DNA from: Microbacter sp049976245
GTDB taxonomy: Bacteria > Bacteroidota > Bacteroidia > Bacteroidales > Paludibacteraceae
Direction: 5' to 3'
Length of the DNA: 64,000 nucleotides
Assembly (NCBI GenBank): GCA_049976245.1
Contig: JBMFIQ010000001.1
Span: 76,427 to 140,426 of the forward strand
Shown here: positions 1 to 9,519 of the stretch, in pieces
Layout of the letters: every line of letters starts with the position of its first letter
Position numbering within the stretch: the stretch's first letter is position 1
Program-made: the position numbers and the translations under genes
Notes under the pieces: generated by a model
The model's input: the letters and a program-made list of their open reading frames with translations, nothing else
Told to the model about the DNA's origin: nothing
The model's database searches: none

Positions 1-451
1 CATTGCGCTCTTCCACGTGGCAGCGTGACAATACCAATTTGTTCGCTTCTCCTTGAGTCAATGCTTGCAGAAATTGAGTAAAAGCATATTCGTAGGCTTT
101 TTTCTCTGAAATCAAAAGATGAAGAGGTGGTTTTTCTGCAGGCTTTGACCGAAGTGAAAGCCATTGCTCTGCAGCCTCTGATTGTAAAAAATCATCCATT
201 GCACGCATCCCTGTCACCATTATTTCAGGATGTAAAAGCACTACCGGATGTGCGGCATCGCAATGAAAAGGGGCCATCACAAATCCTTCTTTGTCGTTCA
301 GCAACGAATAATCCTCGAGTAGTTCTGTTTGATTGGTCAGAGACAAGAGCAGCGATGGTTCACTTTCGCCGGGCAATCGATACAAAACCAGCCCAAGTTC
401 TTTTCCGATCAACTGATCAATGATGTCAATATGGTTTATGTTGGTAATCAA
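1..451 (-). CDS. menF: Isochorismate synthase, N-terminal part (cut by window edge)
   Basis: Converts chorismate to isochorismate, the first committed step of menaquinone synthesis (cytoplasmic). Translating the minus strand gives about 150 residues that run off the left edge. They carry the family's N-terminal landmarks: LVLYRLPGE near residue 20, GFVMAPF near 60, and KLVLSRC near 140, the start of the chorismate-binding domain. No ATG lies in this frame near the start. The best start is TTG at 451-449, overlapping the TGA of the upstream thioesterase (TTGA), a translational-coupling arrangement. Thioesterase followed by menF is, as I recall, the usual head of the Bacteroidetes men operon, so menD and others probably lie beyond the edge. 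Family call is firm; the TTG start is an inference. Confidence 0.85.
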   Translation of the reverse strand, partial: MITNINHIDIIDQLIGKELGLVLYRLPGESEPSLLLSLTNQTELLEDYSLLNDKEGFVMAPFHCDAAHPVVLLHPEIMVTGMRAMDDFLQSEAAEQWLSLRSKPAEKPPLHLLISEKKAYEYAFTQFLQALTQGEANKLVLSRCHVEERN

Positions 452-867
452 AGGATGGGCTGTTTTACAATCAGGTTCGTGACGCGGATGGTCGAAACTA
501 ATTTTTGTTCATCCGATAAAATATCGACATTCCAAACATGGCTTTTTCGTCCATGGTGAATCAATGATGCAACAGCATGGACTTTTCCGTTTCGTACGGA
601 CGAAACATGATTGGCGCTGATTTGCATGCCCAAAGCCGTTTCGTCCGATTCGCAAATCCATTGCGATCCAAATCCGGCAACGGTTTCGGCCAAGGCAATG
701 GAAGCTCCTCCGTGCAAAATGCCAATCGGCTGAATGGTGCGCGCATCCACCGGCATAACGGCTTCTACTTTATTGTCTGAGACAAAAGTAAATTCAATGC
801 CTAATTGATCCAACAAGGATCCTCGACACATTTCATTGATTTCGTTGAGGCTGATATTGTGATCCAT
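448..867 (-). CDS. PaaI/MenI-type hotdog thioesterase (likely DHNA-CoA hydrolase)
   Basis: A 139-residue single hotdog-fold protein, normal length for the PaaI/YbgC-like acyl-CoA thioesterases. The family's catalytic segment is visible: HGGASIALAET at residues 52-62, with His52-Gly-Gly at the start of the central helix and the expected acidic catalytic residue at Glu61. Because it overlaps menF by a few bases, the likely substrate is 1,4-dihydroxy-2-naphthoyl-CoA in menaquinone synthesis; that role comes from context, not from specificity residues. ATG start at 867 with a TAnnTTTG promoter box about 35 bp upstream, so it is probably the first gene of the operon. Confidence 0.85.
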   Translation of the reverse strand: MDHNISLNEINEMCRGSLLDQLGIEFTFVSDNKVEAVMPVDARTIQPIGILHGGASIALAETVAGFGSQWICESDETALGMQISANHVSSVRNGKVHAVASLIHHGRKSHVWNVDILSDEQKLVSTIRVTNLIVKQPIL

Positions 868-901
868 ATCTTGTTTTTGCGCTTTTTTGTTAATAAGGAT
901 G

Positions 902-909
902 CAAAGTTA
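902..909 (-). promoter_or_regulatory. Promoter -7 box for thioesterase/menF operon
   Basis: Minus strand reads TAACTTTG, a match to the Bacteroidetes -7 consensus TAnnTTTG, about 35 bp upstream of the thioesterase ATG. I see no TTTG at the expected 19-21 bp upstream distance (one occurs at 13 bp), so only half the promoter is convincing. Confidence 0.45.
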
Positions 910-1551
910 AGCATAGATCGGTCAAATTGACTGATGTGAACCGTCAAAAAATCCAATTCAAATGGAAAGCGTGGCATTTGACCTTTGGAAACAATCGAAA
1001 TCCGTAAAATGTATTAGTCGTTTTGAAATGCTGCTTGGCTTCTTAGAAAAGTACCTCGACAAATTTTTCCTTCACACGGCTTGCGTAAATGAATGATTTC
1101 AACCGAGCTCTTTGCTTTCAGAAAATGCACAACGGTATTATTCTTGCAAGAGTTTGCAAAGCGACGATTTTTAGAAAAATGGATGAATATTCCATTCATC
1201 AAGATGGATGTTTTTGATTGTTATAAGCATCTAAAATATTAAAATACAAATGAATAACATCTTTGTCATTGATCAGAGAGATGAATGCGAAAACCTAAAA
1301 ATTAGTTCATTTTCCATTACTAATTCTAATAAAAAAACAAAAAGGATGTTGATGCTTTATCTTTGTATGACAAAATCAATGCGTCAGGGACTCTGTGAAG
1401 GATTCATGAGCACATTGATGAAGGCACTTAAATAAATCAACTTTAGATTAAATATTGATTGGTAAGTCAAGCCAAAATGTATGATAAGAAAGCATGTTGC
1501 TAAGCGCAACATACACCTATTAATATAACAACCCATTAAAAAACTGTCTTT
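910..1551. other. Intergenic region between men operon and enolase
   Basis: About 640 bp between divergent genes. It holds the men-operon promoter at its left end and a candidate enolase promoter near 1358. A 22-codon ATG ORF at 1366-1434 lies just after that promoter but would start upstream of the predicted transcript start, so I do not call it. No other gene, RNA or repeat recognised. Confidence 0.5.
1358..1365 (+). promoter_or_regulatory. Candidate promoter -7 box for enolase
   Basis: TATCTTTG matches TAnnTTTG and lies about 190 bp before the enolase ATG. The matching -33 TTTG is not clear (A-rich sequence there). If used, the eno transcript has a leader of about 180 nt. Confidence 0.45.
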
Positions 1552-2832
1552 ATGAAAATTCAAAAAGTAAAAGCAATTGAGATTCTCGATTCGAGAGGCA
1601 ATCCCACAGTGGAAGTTGAAATAGTGTTGGAAGACGGCAGCCGTGCAAGAGCCATGGTGCCAAGCGGAGCTTCCACCGGCGAACGGGAAGCCTTTGAATT
1701 GCGCGACGGCGATAAAAAACGTTATGACGGCAAAGGTGTTTTGAAAGCAGTGGAAAACGTGAACAAAACCATTGCCGAAGAACTTGAAGGCAAATGCATT
1801 CAAAATCAGCGTCAATTGGACTACATGATGATTGATCTGGATGGCACGCCCAATAAATCGAAATTGGGAGCCAATGCCATTTTGGGTGTTTCAATGGCTT
1901 ACGCCAGAGCCAAGGCTACCTCTGAAAAAATTCCCTTGTATCAATATTTAGGCGGAATCAATTCATTCGTTCTGCCGGTTCCCTGCATGAACATCATCAA
2001 CGGCGGAAAACATGCCGATAACAATGTGGACTTTCAGGAGTTTATGATTGCTCCACACCATGCTTCCTCTTTTAAAGAATCCATTCGCATGGGGGTTGAA
2101 GTATTCCATTCATTAAAATCCGTTTTGAAAAATAAAGGATACAGTACCGGTGTGGGCGACGAAGGTGGTTTTGCACCCAACCTCAAATCGAACGAAGAAG
2201 CCGTTGATGTGATTCTTGAAGCCATTACGAAAGCCGGCTATAAACCCGGTAACGATGTCAGTTTGTGCCTTGACCCTGCTTCAAGTGAAATGTGGGAAGA
2301 CGGGAAATACAAAATGTTCAAAAGTTCGGGCAAATTGCTGTCGAGCGATGAAATGATTCAACTTTGGGAAAGCTGGGTAAACCAATACCCCATTATTTTG
2401 TTGGAAGACGGCTTGGCTGAAAATGACTGGGAAGGTTGGGCTAATTTGACTAAAGTGTTGGGCAATAAGATTGAATTGGTGGGTGATGACATTTTCTGCA
2501 CCAACAAAGCCATTTTGGGAAAAGGCATCGAGCAGAAAGTAGCCAACTCCATTTTGATCAAGTTGAATCAAATCGGGACAGTTTCCGAAACGCTCGAAAC
2601 CATTGAATTGGCCTATCGTAACGGATACAATTGTTTTGTTTCGCACCGAAGCGGCGAAACGGTGGACAGCTTTATTGCCGATCTGACTGTTGCCGTCAAT
2701 GCCGGTCATCTAAAAACGGGAAGCGGCTGTCGCGGCGAACGCATCGAAAAGTTCAATCAATTGATGCGTATCGAACAGGAATTGGGCAGCATGGCTCATT
2801 TTGCCGGCATGAAAACGTTCAAAAACGCATAA
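1552..2832 (+). CDS. eno: Enolase (phosphopyruvate hydratase)
   Basis: Interconverts 2-phosphoglycerate and phosphoenolpyruvate in glycolysis; cytoplasmic, Mg-dependent, usually dimeric or octameric. The 426-residue length is normal. Family motifs appear in order: SGASTGEREAFELRD near the N-terminus (mobile loop), GVGDEGGFAPN with the acid/base-region Glu, metal ligand in LVGDDIFCTN, the enolase signature ILIKLNQIGTVSETLE with the catalytic Lys, and SHRSGET. ATG at 1552. Monocistronic: own upstream region and a strong terminator directly downstream. Nothing unusual. Confidence 0.98.
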   Translation: MKIQKVKAIEILDSRGNPTVEVEIVLEDGSRARAMVPSGASTGEREAFELRDGDKKRYDGKGVLKAVENVNKTIAEELEGKCIQNQRQLDYMMIDLDGTPNKSKLGANAILGVSMAYARAKATSEKIPLYQYLGGINSFVLPVPCMNIINGGKHADNNVDFQEFMIAPHHASSFKESIRMGVEVFHSLKSVLKNKGYSTGVGDEGGFAPNLKSNEEAVDVILEAITKAGYKPGNDVSLCLDPASSEMWEDGKYKMFKSSGKLLSSDEMIQLWESWVNQYPIILLEDGLAENDWEGWANLTKVLGNKIELVGDDIFCTNKAILGKGIEQKVANSILIKLNQIGTVSETLETIELAYRNGYNCFVSHRSGETVDSFIADLTVAVNAGHLKTGSGCRGERIEKFNQLMRIEQELGSMAHFAGMKTFKNA

Positions 2833-2853
2833 GTTTTTTCTTCATAATTCATG

Positions 2854-2886
2854 GAGGTTGGTTCAAAAGACTAACCTCTTTTTTTT
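2854..2886 (+). terminator. Intrinsic terminator after enolase
   Basis: Arms GAGGTTGGT (2854-2862) and ACTAACCTC (2870-2878) pair with one G-U wobble around a 7-nt loop, followed by a run of eight T. It starts 21 bp after the eno stop. Confidence 0.9.
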
Positions 2887-2888
2887 GC

Positions 2889-3949
2889 TTTAGTTTCAAT
2901 GTTTGTTTTGCTGATCCGTTTTCGAAAAGTGAATCAATGCATTGACAATCCTTCTCCCCATTCAATATGGATAAGCATGGTGAACAATGGATCACTTTCT
3001 TGTGGCAGAATTGCTTTTTTTTGCCGTTATTTCTGTGTTTATCAGAATCGTTTTGTATGACAATCCGTTATTCATGATTGGTTTTCAAATGTCAAGTCCT
3101 TGTCGACCATATGATGACTTGATGAAAAATTCGAAATGTGATTTTCTCTTCTGTGCATGTTGCTGGATTTTATCTCCTCTTGTTTTACTCCGAATCTTTC
3201 AGTTTGCTTATACCTTTTAAGTGGTTCTTTTTAACACAAAGTCACGATTGCATAGGCAGTTTCATGGTTTTGATTGATTATGAATCTTTTTGGGGTTTAC
3301 TTTTTCTCCATCCTTTCATTGCGGAGATGTCTCATAGGTTGCCACTTTACGTTCAACAATTAAAAAACGGATTTCACTGCAATGATTTGTGCTCCGAAAC
3401 AAACTCATAACAAATGGATTCCGAACGATGCTCGTGATCCTTCATGACAATTTGGACAATTCTTTCAAATTGTTGATCCACTCCAATATCAAACCATTAT
3501 TTAACTGTTCAATTTAACATCTCATCGTTCATCGAGAAGTCTAATTCCTCGTTGAATGACAAAGAAAACCCCTATTGATTGGCGAAATTAACAATATGGT
3601 TTCAATGGCTGCTGTAAAGCATTTTGGCCTTTTTTATCATTCATATAATTTTAAATAACATAATATCAATATACTACATTCTAAAAACTTGACAAAACTG
3701 AAAAGAGACAATAGAAAAATTGCATAAAAATATTTACATAAAAAAATAGTTATTTACACATAAAAGATGTTATCACATAATTAATATATATTATGTTAAT
3801 CTATTCCGAATAAGCGAAAGCAAGATGAATGTGGTTTTAAATCAAAAGAGACAAAAAAGCCGACGGCGTCTGTTTATTTAAGTATTATTATACATAAAGA
3901 CCTACATTTTGAGATTAAATTAGAAATAAAATTTTCAATCTGAAAGGAA
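2889..3949. other. Gene desert upstream of SusC
   Basis: About 1.06 kb with no ORF I believe: the plus-strand ORFs near 2987-3220 and 3138-3410 have no ribosome binding site, no recognisable family and biased composition. The right half (3640-3800) is very AT-rich. GCCGACGGC near 3858 is a short palindrome of unknown meaning. It may hold a decayed gene, an sRNA or only leader/regulatory DNA for the SusC operon; I see nothing that decides. Confidence 0.4.
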
Positions 3950-3952
3950 AGA

Positions 3953-3984
3953 TTTGGATAATAAAAAAATCATCTTTATCTTTG
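3953..3984 (+). promoter_or_regulatory. Textbook Bacteroidetes promoter for SusC/SusD
   Basis: TTTG at 3953-3956 (-33 box), exactly 20 bp, then TATCTTTG at 3977-3984 (-7 box). Predicted start near 3990, giving a leader of about 55 nt before the SusC ATG. Confidence 0.85.
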
Positions 3985-4045
3985 CCCCGTTTAATCTGAA
4001 AAAACAGAGATGAAGGAAAGTGAAATTTAATTAAATGTCAAATTT

Positions 4046-7000
4046 ATGAGAAAAGTAATGACTCTATTATGCCTATTGATTGGCATAAGTTGGGCCTCGG
4101 CTCAAACAAATGTGACAGGAGTAGTTATTTCGGCGGATGACGGACAACCCATTATTGGAGCCTCCGTTGTTGTAAAAGGAACTACTCATGGTACGATTAC
4201 CGATGCAAACGGTAAATTCAGTCTTAGTGTACCTGCCGACAATAAGACATTGGTCTTTTCGTATGTTGGGATGAACAAGCAGGAATTGGAAGCAAAACCC
4301 AACATGCGCGTCATCATGCATTCTAATGCACAACAGATGAACGAAGTGGTGGTCACCGCATTTGGGATCAAAAAAGATCAAAAGGCATTGGGTTATGCGG
4401 CAACCGATGTTAGCGCTAAAGAATTGGAAAGAGCAGGAAATACCGGTTTGTCGGGTGCTTTGGACGGCAAAGTGACCGGCGTGACCGTTACGCCATCGAG
4501 CGGGATGCCCGGGGCTTCTTCTTTGATCACCATTCGTGGTGCCCGTTCTTTTACGGGGGATAATACGCCCCTTTATGTCATTGACGGGATGCCGATTGCA
4601 TCAACGCCTGACATTTCGACCGGAAACAGCGTTACGGGATCCGACTATTCTGACCGTGGTGCGGACATTGACCCAAACAACATTGCCAGCATTACCGTAT
4701 TAAAAGGACAGGCTGCTGCTGCTTTGTACGGGATTCGTGCTTCCAACGGGGTCATCATCATTACCACAAAAAACGGTCAAGGGCTGGCTAAAGGCAAACC
4801 GGAAGTTAGCTTTACCACCAACAACGCGGTAGCAAACATTGCTCGTTATCCAAACTTGCAAAACATTTGGGCTCAAGGAAGTTATGGAAGATATGTTCCT
4901 ACTTCTTCCCAATCGTGGGGGCCGCTTATTGTTAATTTACCCAAGGATGCCAAGTACGGTGGAGAAACCACCAATACCTACACCAATAAGTACGGGATGC
5001 ACCCGGGGATGTATTATGTTCCTCAACTCGCCAATGCCGGTTTGGATCCTTGGACAACCCCTCATGTGTACAACAACATTAAAGACTTTTTCCGTTTGGG
5101 ATTTACTACCAGCAACATGTTTAACGTTGCCCAATCCACCGGAACAACCAACTATTCGGTATCGCTTTCAACCATGAATCAAACCGGGATCATTCCATCT
5201 ACCGGCATGAATCGTTACAATGTAAGCGGATCCATTGAAACCAAGTTGAACGACCATTGGAAGACCGGCATCAATACCAATTACGTGCAGGATCGAATCT
5301 TAAAAACAACCAGTGCAAACGACGGGATTGTTGCTTTGGTTTATCCTTCTCCGGCATCGTACGATTTGAAAGGGATTCCTTATCATTATGCCAACAACCC
5401 GTACAAGGAAAACGCATACCGTTCAACAGCTTCATTTGACGATCCTTACTGGTCATTAACGAACAATTTGTTTGATGAAACAACCAATCGTTTCTTTGGT
5501 AATGTGTACACCACTTATTCAGCCAAATGGAACAACAATCAAACCTTGGATGTGAAGTATCAGTTGGGAGCAGACAGTTATTCAACGCTTTATGAAACCA
5601 TTTGGGGTTACGGACACCAAGGCGGACAAGGTTCTGCCGATGAACTGATGTTCAAACGTACCACCATCAACTCGTTGCTGACTGCCAATTACGATTGGAA
5701 AATCAGTTCCGATTGGGATTTTACCGCTTTGGTTGGGAACGAAATCAATGACGAAACAACCAAGTCGGTTGATGCATACGGACAAACTTTCAACTGGCCG
5801 GGATGGAATAACTTGAACAATACGATTACGAAACAAAATACCATTTCGCAATTAGGAAACCGTACCGTAGGATTTTTTGGTAACTTGTCGGCTTCGTGGA
5901 AAGACATGTTATACCTGAATGTTACGGGACGTAACGATGTGGTTTCAACCATGCCTCCTCATCACCGCAGTTTCTTCTACCCTTCTGCTTCACTTGGGTT
6001 CATCGTTACCGAATTGCCCGGTGTTAGAAGTCATGCATTGAGCTATTTGAAGTTGAGAGCTTCCTATGCTCAGGTAGGTCAGGCAGGACAATATTTGCCT
6101 AACTACTATGCAGTGCCGACTTATGGCGGAGGTTATTGGAGTGGTTCTCCCATTGTTTATCCAATCAATGGTCAAAATGCCTTTAAGTTGTCAACTACGG
6201 TGTATGATCCAAACTTGCGGCCTCAAAATACCAAGTCATACGAAGGTGGATTTGATTTGAAAATGTTTGGCAATTTATTGGTGTTGAATTATACCTTCTC
6301 GCGTCAAAATGTAACCGATCAAATTTTTGCCGTTCCATTGGCCGGATCAACAGGTGCTTCTCAATTAATGACCAATGGTGGAGCCATTCATACCAATACG
6401 CATGAAATTACGCTGGGAATCAATCCGATTCGTACAGCTAACGTTGAATGGGACAACCAATTCAACTGGACTAAAATGTTGAATTATGTTGACAAATTGG
6501 CTCCAGGCGTCAATAGCATTTTCCTTGGTGGATTTACCACGCCGCAGGTTCGTGCTCAAGCCGGACAACAATTCCCGGTTATTTACGGGGTTACGTACCA
6601 ACGCGACAGCAAGGGGAATTTAGTGGTCGATGACAGTGGGCTTCCCATTGCAGGCGCTCCGGGCGTCATTGGAAAAGTTGCACCAAACTTCAATTTGGAT
6701 TACAATACCACGCTTCGTCTGTGGAAGGTGACCCTGAATGCTGTATTGAGCTGGAAAGATGGTGGCCAAATGTACGGTGGAACTGATGGATTGTTGGGAT
6801 TCTATGGAAGAGGTGCCAACACCACCAACAGAGGGGATATCATTGTTCAAGGTGTTCATACCGACGGTACGCCGAACACGACTTCGGTCAAATTGCAAGA
6901 TTATTTTGCTGCTATCAACAACATTGACGAATCATCCATTTACAATAATTCATTTATTAAATTACGTGAATTGTCCGTGTCATATCCTTTATTGAGCCAT

Positions 7001-7174
7001 GGAGGAGTCACTTTAGATCTTTCTCTTTATGTTCGTAATATCTTGATTTGGACCAACTATCCAAACTTTGACCCCGAAGCTTCTCAAGGAAACACGACCA
7101 TGGCAGGTGCCTTTGAACGATTCTCACTTCCGCAAACATCGAGTTACGGGATGGGATTGCATTTGAAATTCTAA
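4046..7174 (+). CDS. SusC/RagA-family TonB-dependent outer-membrane transporter
   Basis: Outer-membrane barrel that, with its SusD partner, imports a ligand bound at the surface using TonB energy. The 1042 residues start with a clean signal peptide (MRKVMTLLCLLIGISWASA, cut before Gln20), then a carboxypeptidase-regulatory-like domain (about 22-105, TNVTGVVISADDGQPIIGAS), a plug domain opening with NEVVVTAFGIKKDQKALGYA (about 110-240), and a long beta-barrel ending in the usual terminal aromatic (HLKF). ATG at 4046 follows the promoter at 3953-3984. SusD follows after 21 bp. No glycoside hydrolase, protease, sigma/anti-sigma or hybrid sensor gene adjoins the pair, so the ligand (glycan, peptide or other) cannot be assigned. 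Confidence 0.95.
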   Translation: MRKVMTLLCLLIGISWASAQTNVTGVVISADDGQPIIGASVVVKGTTHGTITDANGKFSLSVPADNKTLVFSYVGMNKQELEAKPNMRVIMHSNAQQMNEVVVTAFGIKKDQKALGYAATDVSAKELERAGNTGLSGALDGKVTGVTVTPSSGMPGASSLITIRGARSFTGDNTPLYVIDGMPIASTPDISTGNSVTGSDYSDRGADIDPNNIASITVLKGQAAAALYGIRASNGVIIITTKNGQGLAKGKPEVSFTTNNAVANIARYPNLQNIWAQGSYGRYVPTSSQSWGPLIVNLPKDAKYGGETTNTYTNKYGMHPGMYYVPQLANAGLDPWTTPHVYNNIKDFFRLGFTTSNMFNVAQSTGTTNYSVSLSTMNQTGIIPSTGMNRYNVSGSIETKLNDHWKTGINTNYVQDRILKTTSANDGIVALVYPSPASYDLKGIPYHYANNPYKENAYRSTASFDDPYWSLTNNLFDETTNRFFGNVYTTYSAKWNNNQTLDVKYQLGADSYSTLYETIWGYGHQGGQGSADELMFKRTTINSLLTANYDWKISSDWDFTALVGNEINDETTKSVDAYGQTFNWPGWNNLNNTITKQNTISQLGNRTVGFFGNLSASWKDMLYLNVTGRNDVVSTMPPHHRSFFYPSASLGFIVTELPGVRSHALSYLKLRASYAQVGQAGQYLPNYYAVPTYGGGYWSGSPIVYPINGQNAFKLSTTVYDPNLRPQNTKSYEGGFDLKMFGNLLVLNYTFSRQNVTDQIFAVPLAGSTGASQLMTNGGAIHTNTHEITLGINPIRTANVEWDNQFNWTKMLNYVDKLAPGVNSIFLGGFTTPQVRAQAGQQFPVIYGVTYQRDSKGNLVVDDSGLPIAGAPGVIGKVAPNFNLDYNTTLRLWKVTLNAVLSWKDGGQMYGGTDGLLGFYGRGANTTNRGDIIVQGVHTDGTPNTTSVKLQDYFAAINNIDESSIYNNSFIKLRELSVSYPLLSHGGVTLDLSLYVRNILIWTNYPNFDPEASQGNTTMAGAFERFSLPQTSSYGMGLHLKF

Positions 7175-7195
7175 TTTTTTAATCTGATGTACATT

Positions 7196-8794
7196 ATGAA
7201 AAAGAAAATAAATCTTTCAAAATGGGTGATCATGGGATTAGGCATTGGGTTGTTATCCTCTTGTTCCGATTCCATTATGAACAGAATCAACAACAATCCC
7301 GATAACCCGTTAACTGCGGCTTCCAAATTTGTTGTTTCGGACTTGGAAACTTCAACCGCTTTCAATGTGGTTGGGTCAGATTTGTCCTTCTATGCTTCCC
7401 TTTATATGGAACACGAAGTGGGAACATACGGCCAAATGTATGATGCCGAGTTGCGTCAAACCCAGCCGGTATCGGCTACCACGTATGACAATGCATGGAT
7501 CTATTTGTATAACAACTTGAAAAATGCAAAAATTGTTATTAAGAATTGTTCGGCAGGTGGGCCTGAAGCAGGCAACAACGTAACGAAAGGCGTTGCCGAA
7601 GTGTTGGCTGCCTACAACTCGGCCATCATTGCCGATATGTTTGGTGATGCTCCTTACAGTCAAGCTGCCGATTTGAATATTCCTGCACCGGGCTCATACC
7701 TGAATCCCAAAATTGATACGCAACAATCTATTTATCAGGCTGTTTTTGCTTATTTGGATCAGGCTATAACTGATTTACAGGGAAGTGATGCTGCTGCAAC
7801 CGGTCCGCTTGGCACTCATGATTTTATTTTTGGAAATGCGGCCAATCCCGCTGCTCAATGGATTAAGTTTGCTTACGGATTGAAAGCACGCTACACCATG
7901 CATTTGTTGTATCGCAGTGCAAATCAGGCACAGGATTTGCAAAATATCATTGCCTGGGCGAACAAATCATTTAATTCGGCTTCAGACGATGCCAAGTATG
8001 CCGTTTATCAAGGTTACGGATCAGCCGCCGATAGTCCGTTTGCTGAATTTTACTTCGATCGTGACTATTTTTCGGTAAGCCAAAGTTTTGTTGATAAATT
8101 GGTTAAACGCAATGACCCGCGTGCCAGTGTGCTGTTTATGAGCGGTGGTTGGTCACTTCGCACTGATCCGTCACAAATCTATGCAGCTCCTAACGGAAAT
8201 CCCACACAACAAATGGATGTGTATGACGTTTCTGTTTACAGTTTAGGGTTTGAAGTTCCTACCGATTTGTTGAGTTATCATGAACTGCAATTCTTGAAAG
8301 CAGAAGCCTTTTCACGCTTAGGCAATCAGGATTCGGCTTGGGCATGTATGTCAAATGGTGTACGGAGTTGTATTGCTACCAAAATCACCACTCTGGCTAA
8401 CATTGTCAATACCGATCCAACGGTACAAATGTACAATGGTGGTCCGTTGGGCATGTCAACCATTCCTGATTCGGCAGTGGTTAATTACCTAAACAACAAT
8501 GTAAAACGGTTGTTCCAAGATTATCCTACTCGTGAAATCATGGTACAAAAATACTTGGCATTGTACGGCGGTGAAGGTGAAGCATTGGAAGTGTACAACG
8601 ATTATCGCCGTCTGAAAGCTATGGGACAAGCTTCATTCATCACCTTGGAAAATCCGTTGGATGCTACCAAGTTCCCGTTGCGTTACACTTACGGAACTTC
8701 GGATGTAACAGCCAATCCAAACGTAGCTAATGCTTACGGCAACGGGCAGTATGTATATACGGATCCTGTTTGGTGGGCAGGCGGAACGCATTAA
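7196..8794 (+). CDS. SusD/RagB-like outer-membrane lipoprotein
   Basis: Surface ligand-binding lipoprotein that lids the SusC pore. The preferred start is the ATG at 7196 (an in-frame ATG at 7187 would put three extra residues before the signal). The lipobox LLSSC places the lipid-modified Cys at residue 23, followed by SDS. 532 residues is typical. The early NNPDNPL segment and the TPR-like helices with YHELQFLKAEAFSRLG near residue 360 fit the SusD-like family, closest by eye to the SusD-like 2 branch. It is the last gene of the pair and is followed directly by a strong terminator. Ligand unknown. Confidence 0.92.
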   Translation: MKKKINLSKWVIMGLGIGLLSSCSDSIMNRINNNPDNPLTAASKFVVSDLETSTAFNVVGSDLSFYASLYMEHEVGTYGQMYDAELRQTQPVSATTYDNAWIYLYNNLKNAKIVIKNCSAGGPEAGNNVTKGVAEVLAAYNSAIIADMFGDAPYSQAADLNIPAPGSYLNPKIDTQQSIYQAVFAYLDQAITDLQGSDAAATGPLGTHDFIFGNAANPAAQWIKFAYGLKARYTMHLLYRSANQAQDLQNIIAWANKSFNSASDDAKYAVYQGYGSAADSPFAEFYFDRDYFSVSQSFVDKLVKRNDPRASVLFMSGGWSLRTDPSQIYAAPNGNPTQQMDVYDVSVYSLGFEVPTDLLSYHELQFLKAEAFSRLGNQDSAWACMSNGVRSCIATKITTLANIVNTDPTVQMYNGGPLGMSTIPDSAVVNYLNNNVKRLFQDYPTREIMVQKYLALYGGEGEALEVYNDYRRLKAMGQASFITLENPLDATKFPLRYTYGTSDVTANPNVANAYGNGQYVYTDPVWWAGGTH

Positions 8795-8821
8795 ATCGTT
8801 TCTCCATTTTATCTTAAGAAG

Positions 8822-8857
8822 CTGCCTCGGTTGTAAAAGACCAAGGCAGTTTTTTTA
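8822..8857 (+). terminator. Intrinsic terminator after SusD
   Basis: CTGCCTCGGT (8822-8831) pairs with ACCAAGGCAG (8840-8849) with one wobble, followed by eight T. Confidence 0.92.
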
Positions 8858-8950
8858 TTAATGCTTTTAGCAACGATTTGCATCAAATGAAAAGAAAAAA
8901 CCAAAAATTAACCGCAATCATAAGGATTATGTAATGTAGTATTTTAGCAT

Positions 8951-8958
8951 TATCTTTG
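8951..8958 (+). promoter_or_regulatory. Candidate promoter -7 box for rsfS-ftsH operon
   Basis: TATCTTTG about 90 bp upstream of the rsfS ATG, between the SusD terminator and rsfS. No clear TTTG 19-21 bp upstream. Confidence 0.5.
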
Positions 8959-9049
8959 TAACTTAATTTGTGGAGTACCATGCTTCTATTGTTTTAAGAA
9001 GGAGATGCATTGTCCTCTCGTAGTTCATATTATTTTACGGAGATACCGA

Positions 9050-9406
9050 ATGGATAGCAAACAGTTAGTGAATTCCATTGTAGAAGGAATTCAGGAAAAA
9101 AAAGGGAAAAACATTGTTGTAGTGGATTTAACTAAGTTCGAAAATGCAGCGTGCAGTTTTTTTGTCATTTGCGAAGGAGACTCCACAACGCATATTTCGG
9201 CCATCACACGATCGGTAAAAGATTACGTGCACAAAAAAACGGAAACTAAGCCGGTAGCTATTGACGGAACAGATAACGCACAGTGGGTGGCGATGGATTA
9301 CCTACAAGCCATTGTGCATATTTTCCAGCAGGAGCCACGCATGTTTTACGACATTGAACACTTATGGGCCGATGCTGAAATTGTAAAGATTGCAAACATG
9401 GCCTGA
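9050..9406 (+). CDS. rsfS: Ribosomal silencing factor RsfS (Iojap family)
   Basis: Binds ribosomal protein L14 and blocks 30S/50S joining, lowering translation in starvation. The open frame begins at 9005, but the family starts at MDSKQLVNSIVEGIQEKKG, so I use the ATG at 9050, which has a GGAG-like site (ACGGAGA) about 5 bp upstream. The resulting 118 residues match the usual length. Core motifs: DLTKFENAACSFFVICEGDS, the conserved IDGTDNAQWVAMDY and the C-terminal FYDIEHLWADAE. ftsH follows after 113 bp in the same direction, an arrangement I recall as common in Bacteroidetes. Confidence 0.93.
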   Translation: MDSKQLVNSIVEGIQEKKGKNIVVVDLTKFENAACSFFVICEGDSTTHISAITRSVKDYVHKKTETKPVAIDGTDNAQWVAMDYLQAIVHIFQQEPRMFYDIEHLWADAEIVKIANMA

Positions 9407-9519
9407 TTCACCGAGCGGACATTGGTGGAAACAACAAACAGGCAACATTAATTGTAACTTCAAGAAAGTATCATTTATTCCGTCAATGCGACGGATTTCA
9501 ATTTTTTTGATTCTATTTT

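Noticed and set aside
1366..1434. 22-codon ATG ORF just after the enolase -7 box
   Set aside because: It would start upstream of the predicted transcript start, has no ribosome binding site and does not resemble the 22-codon repeat ORFs.
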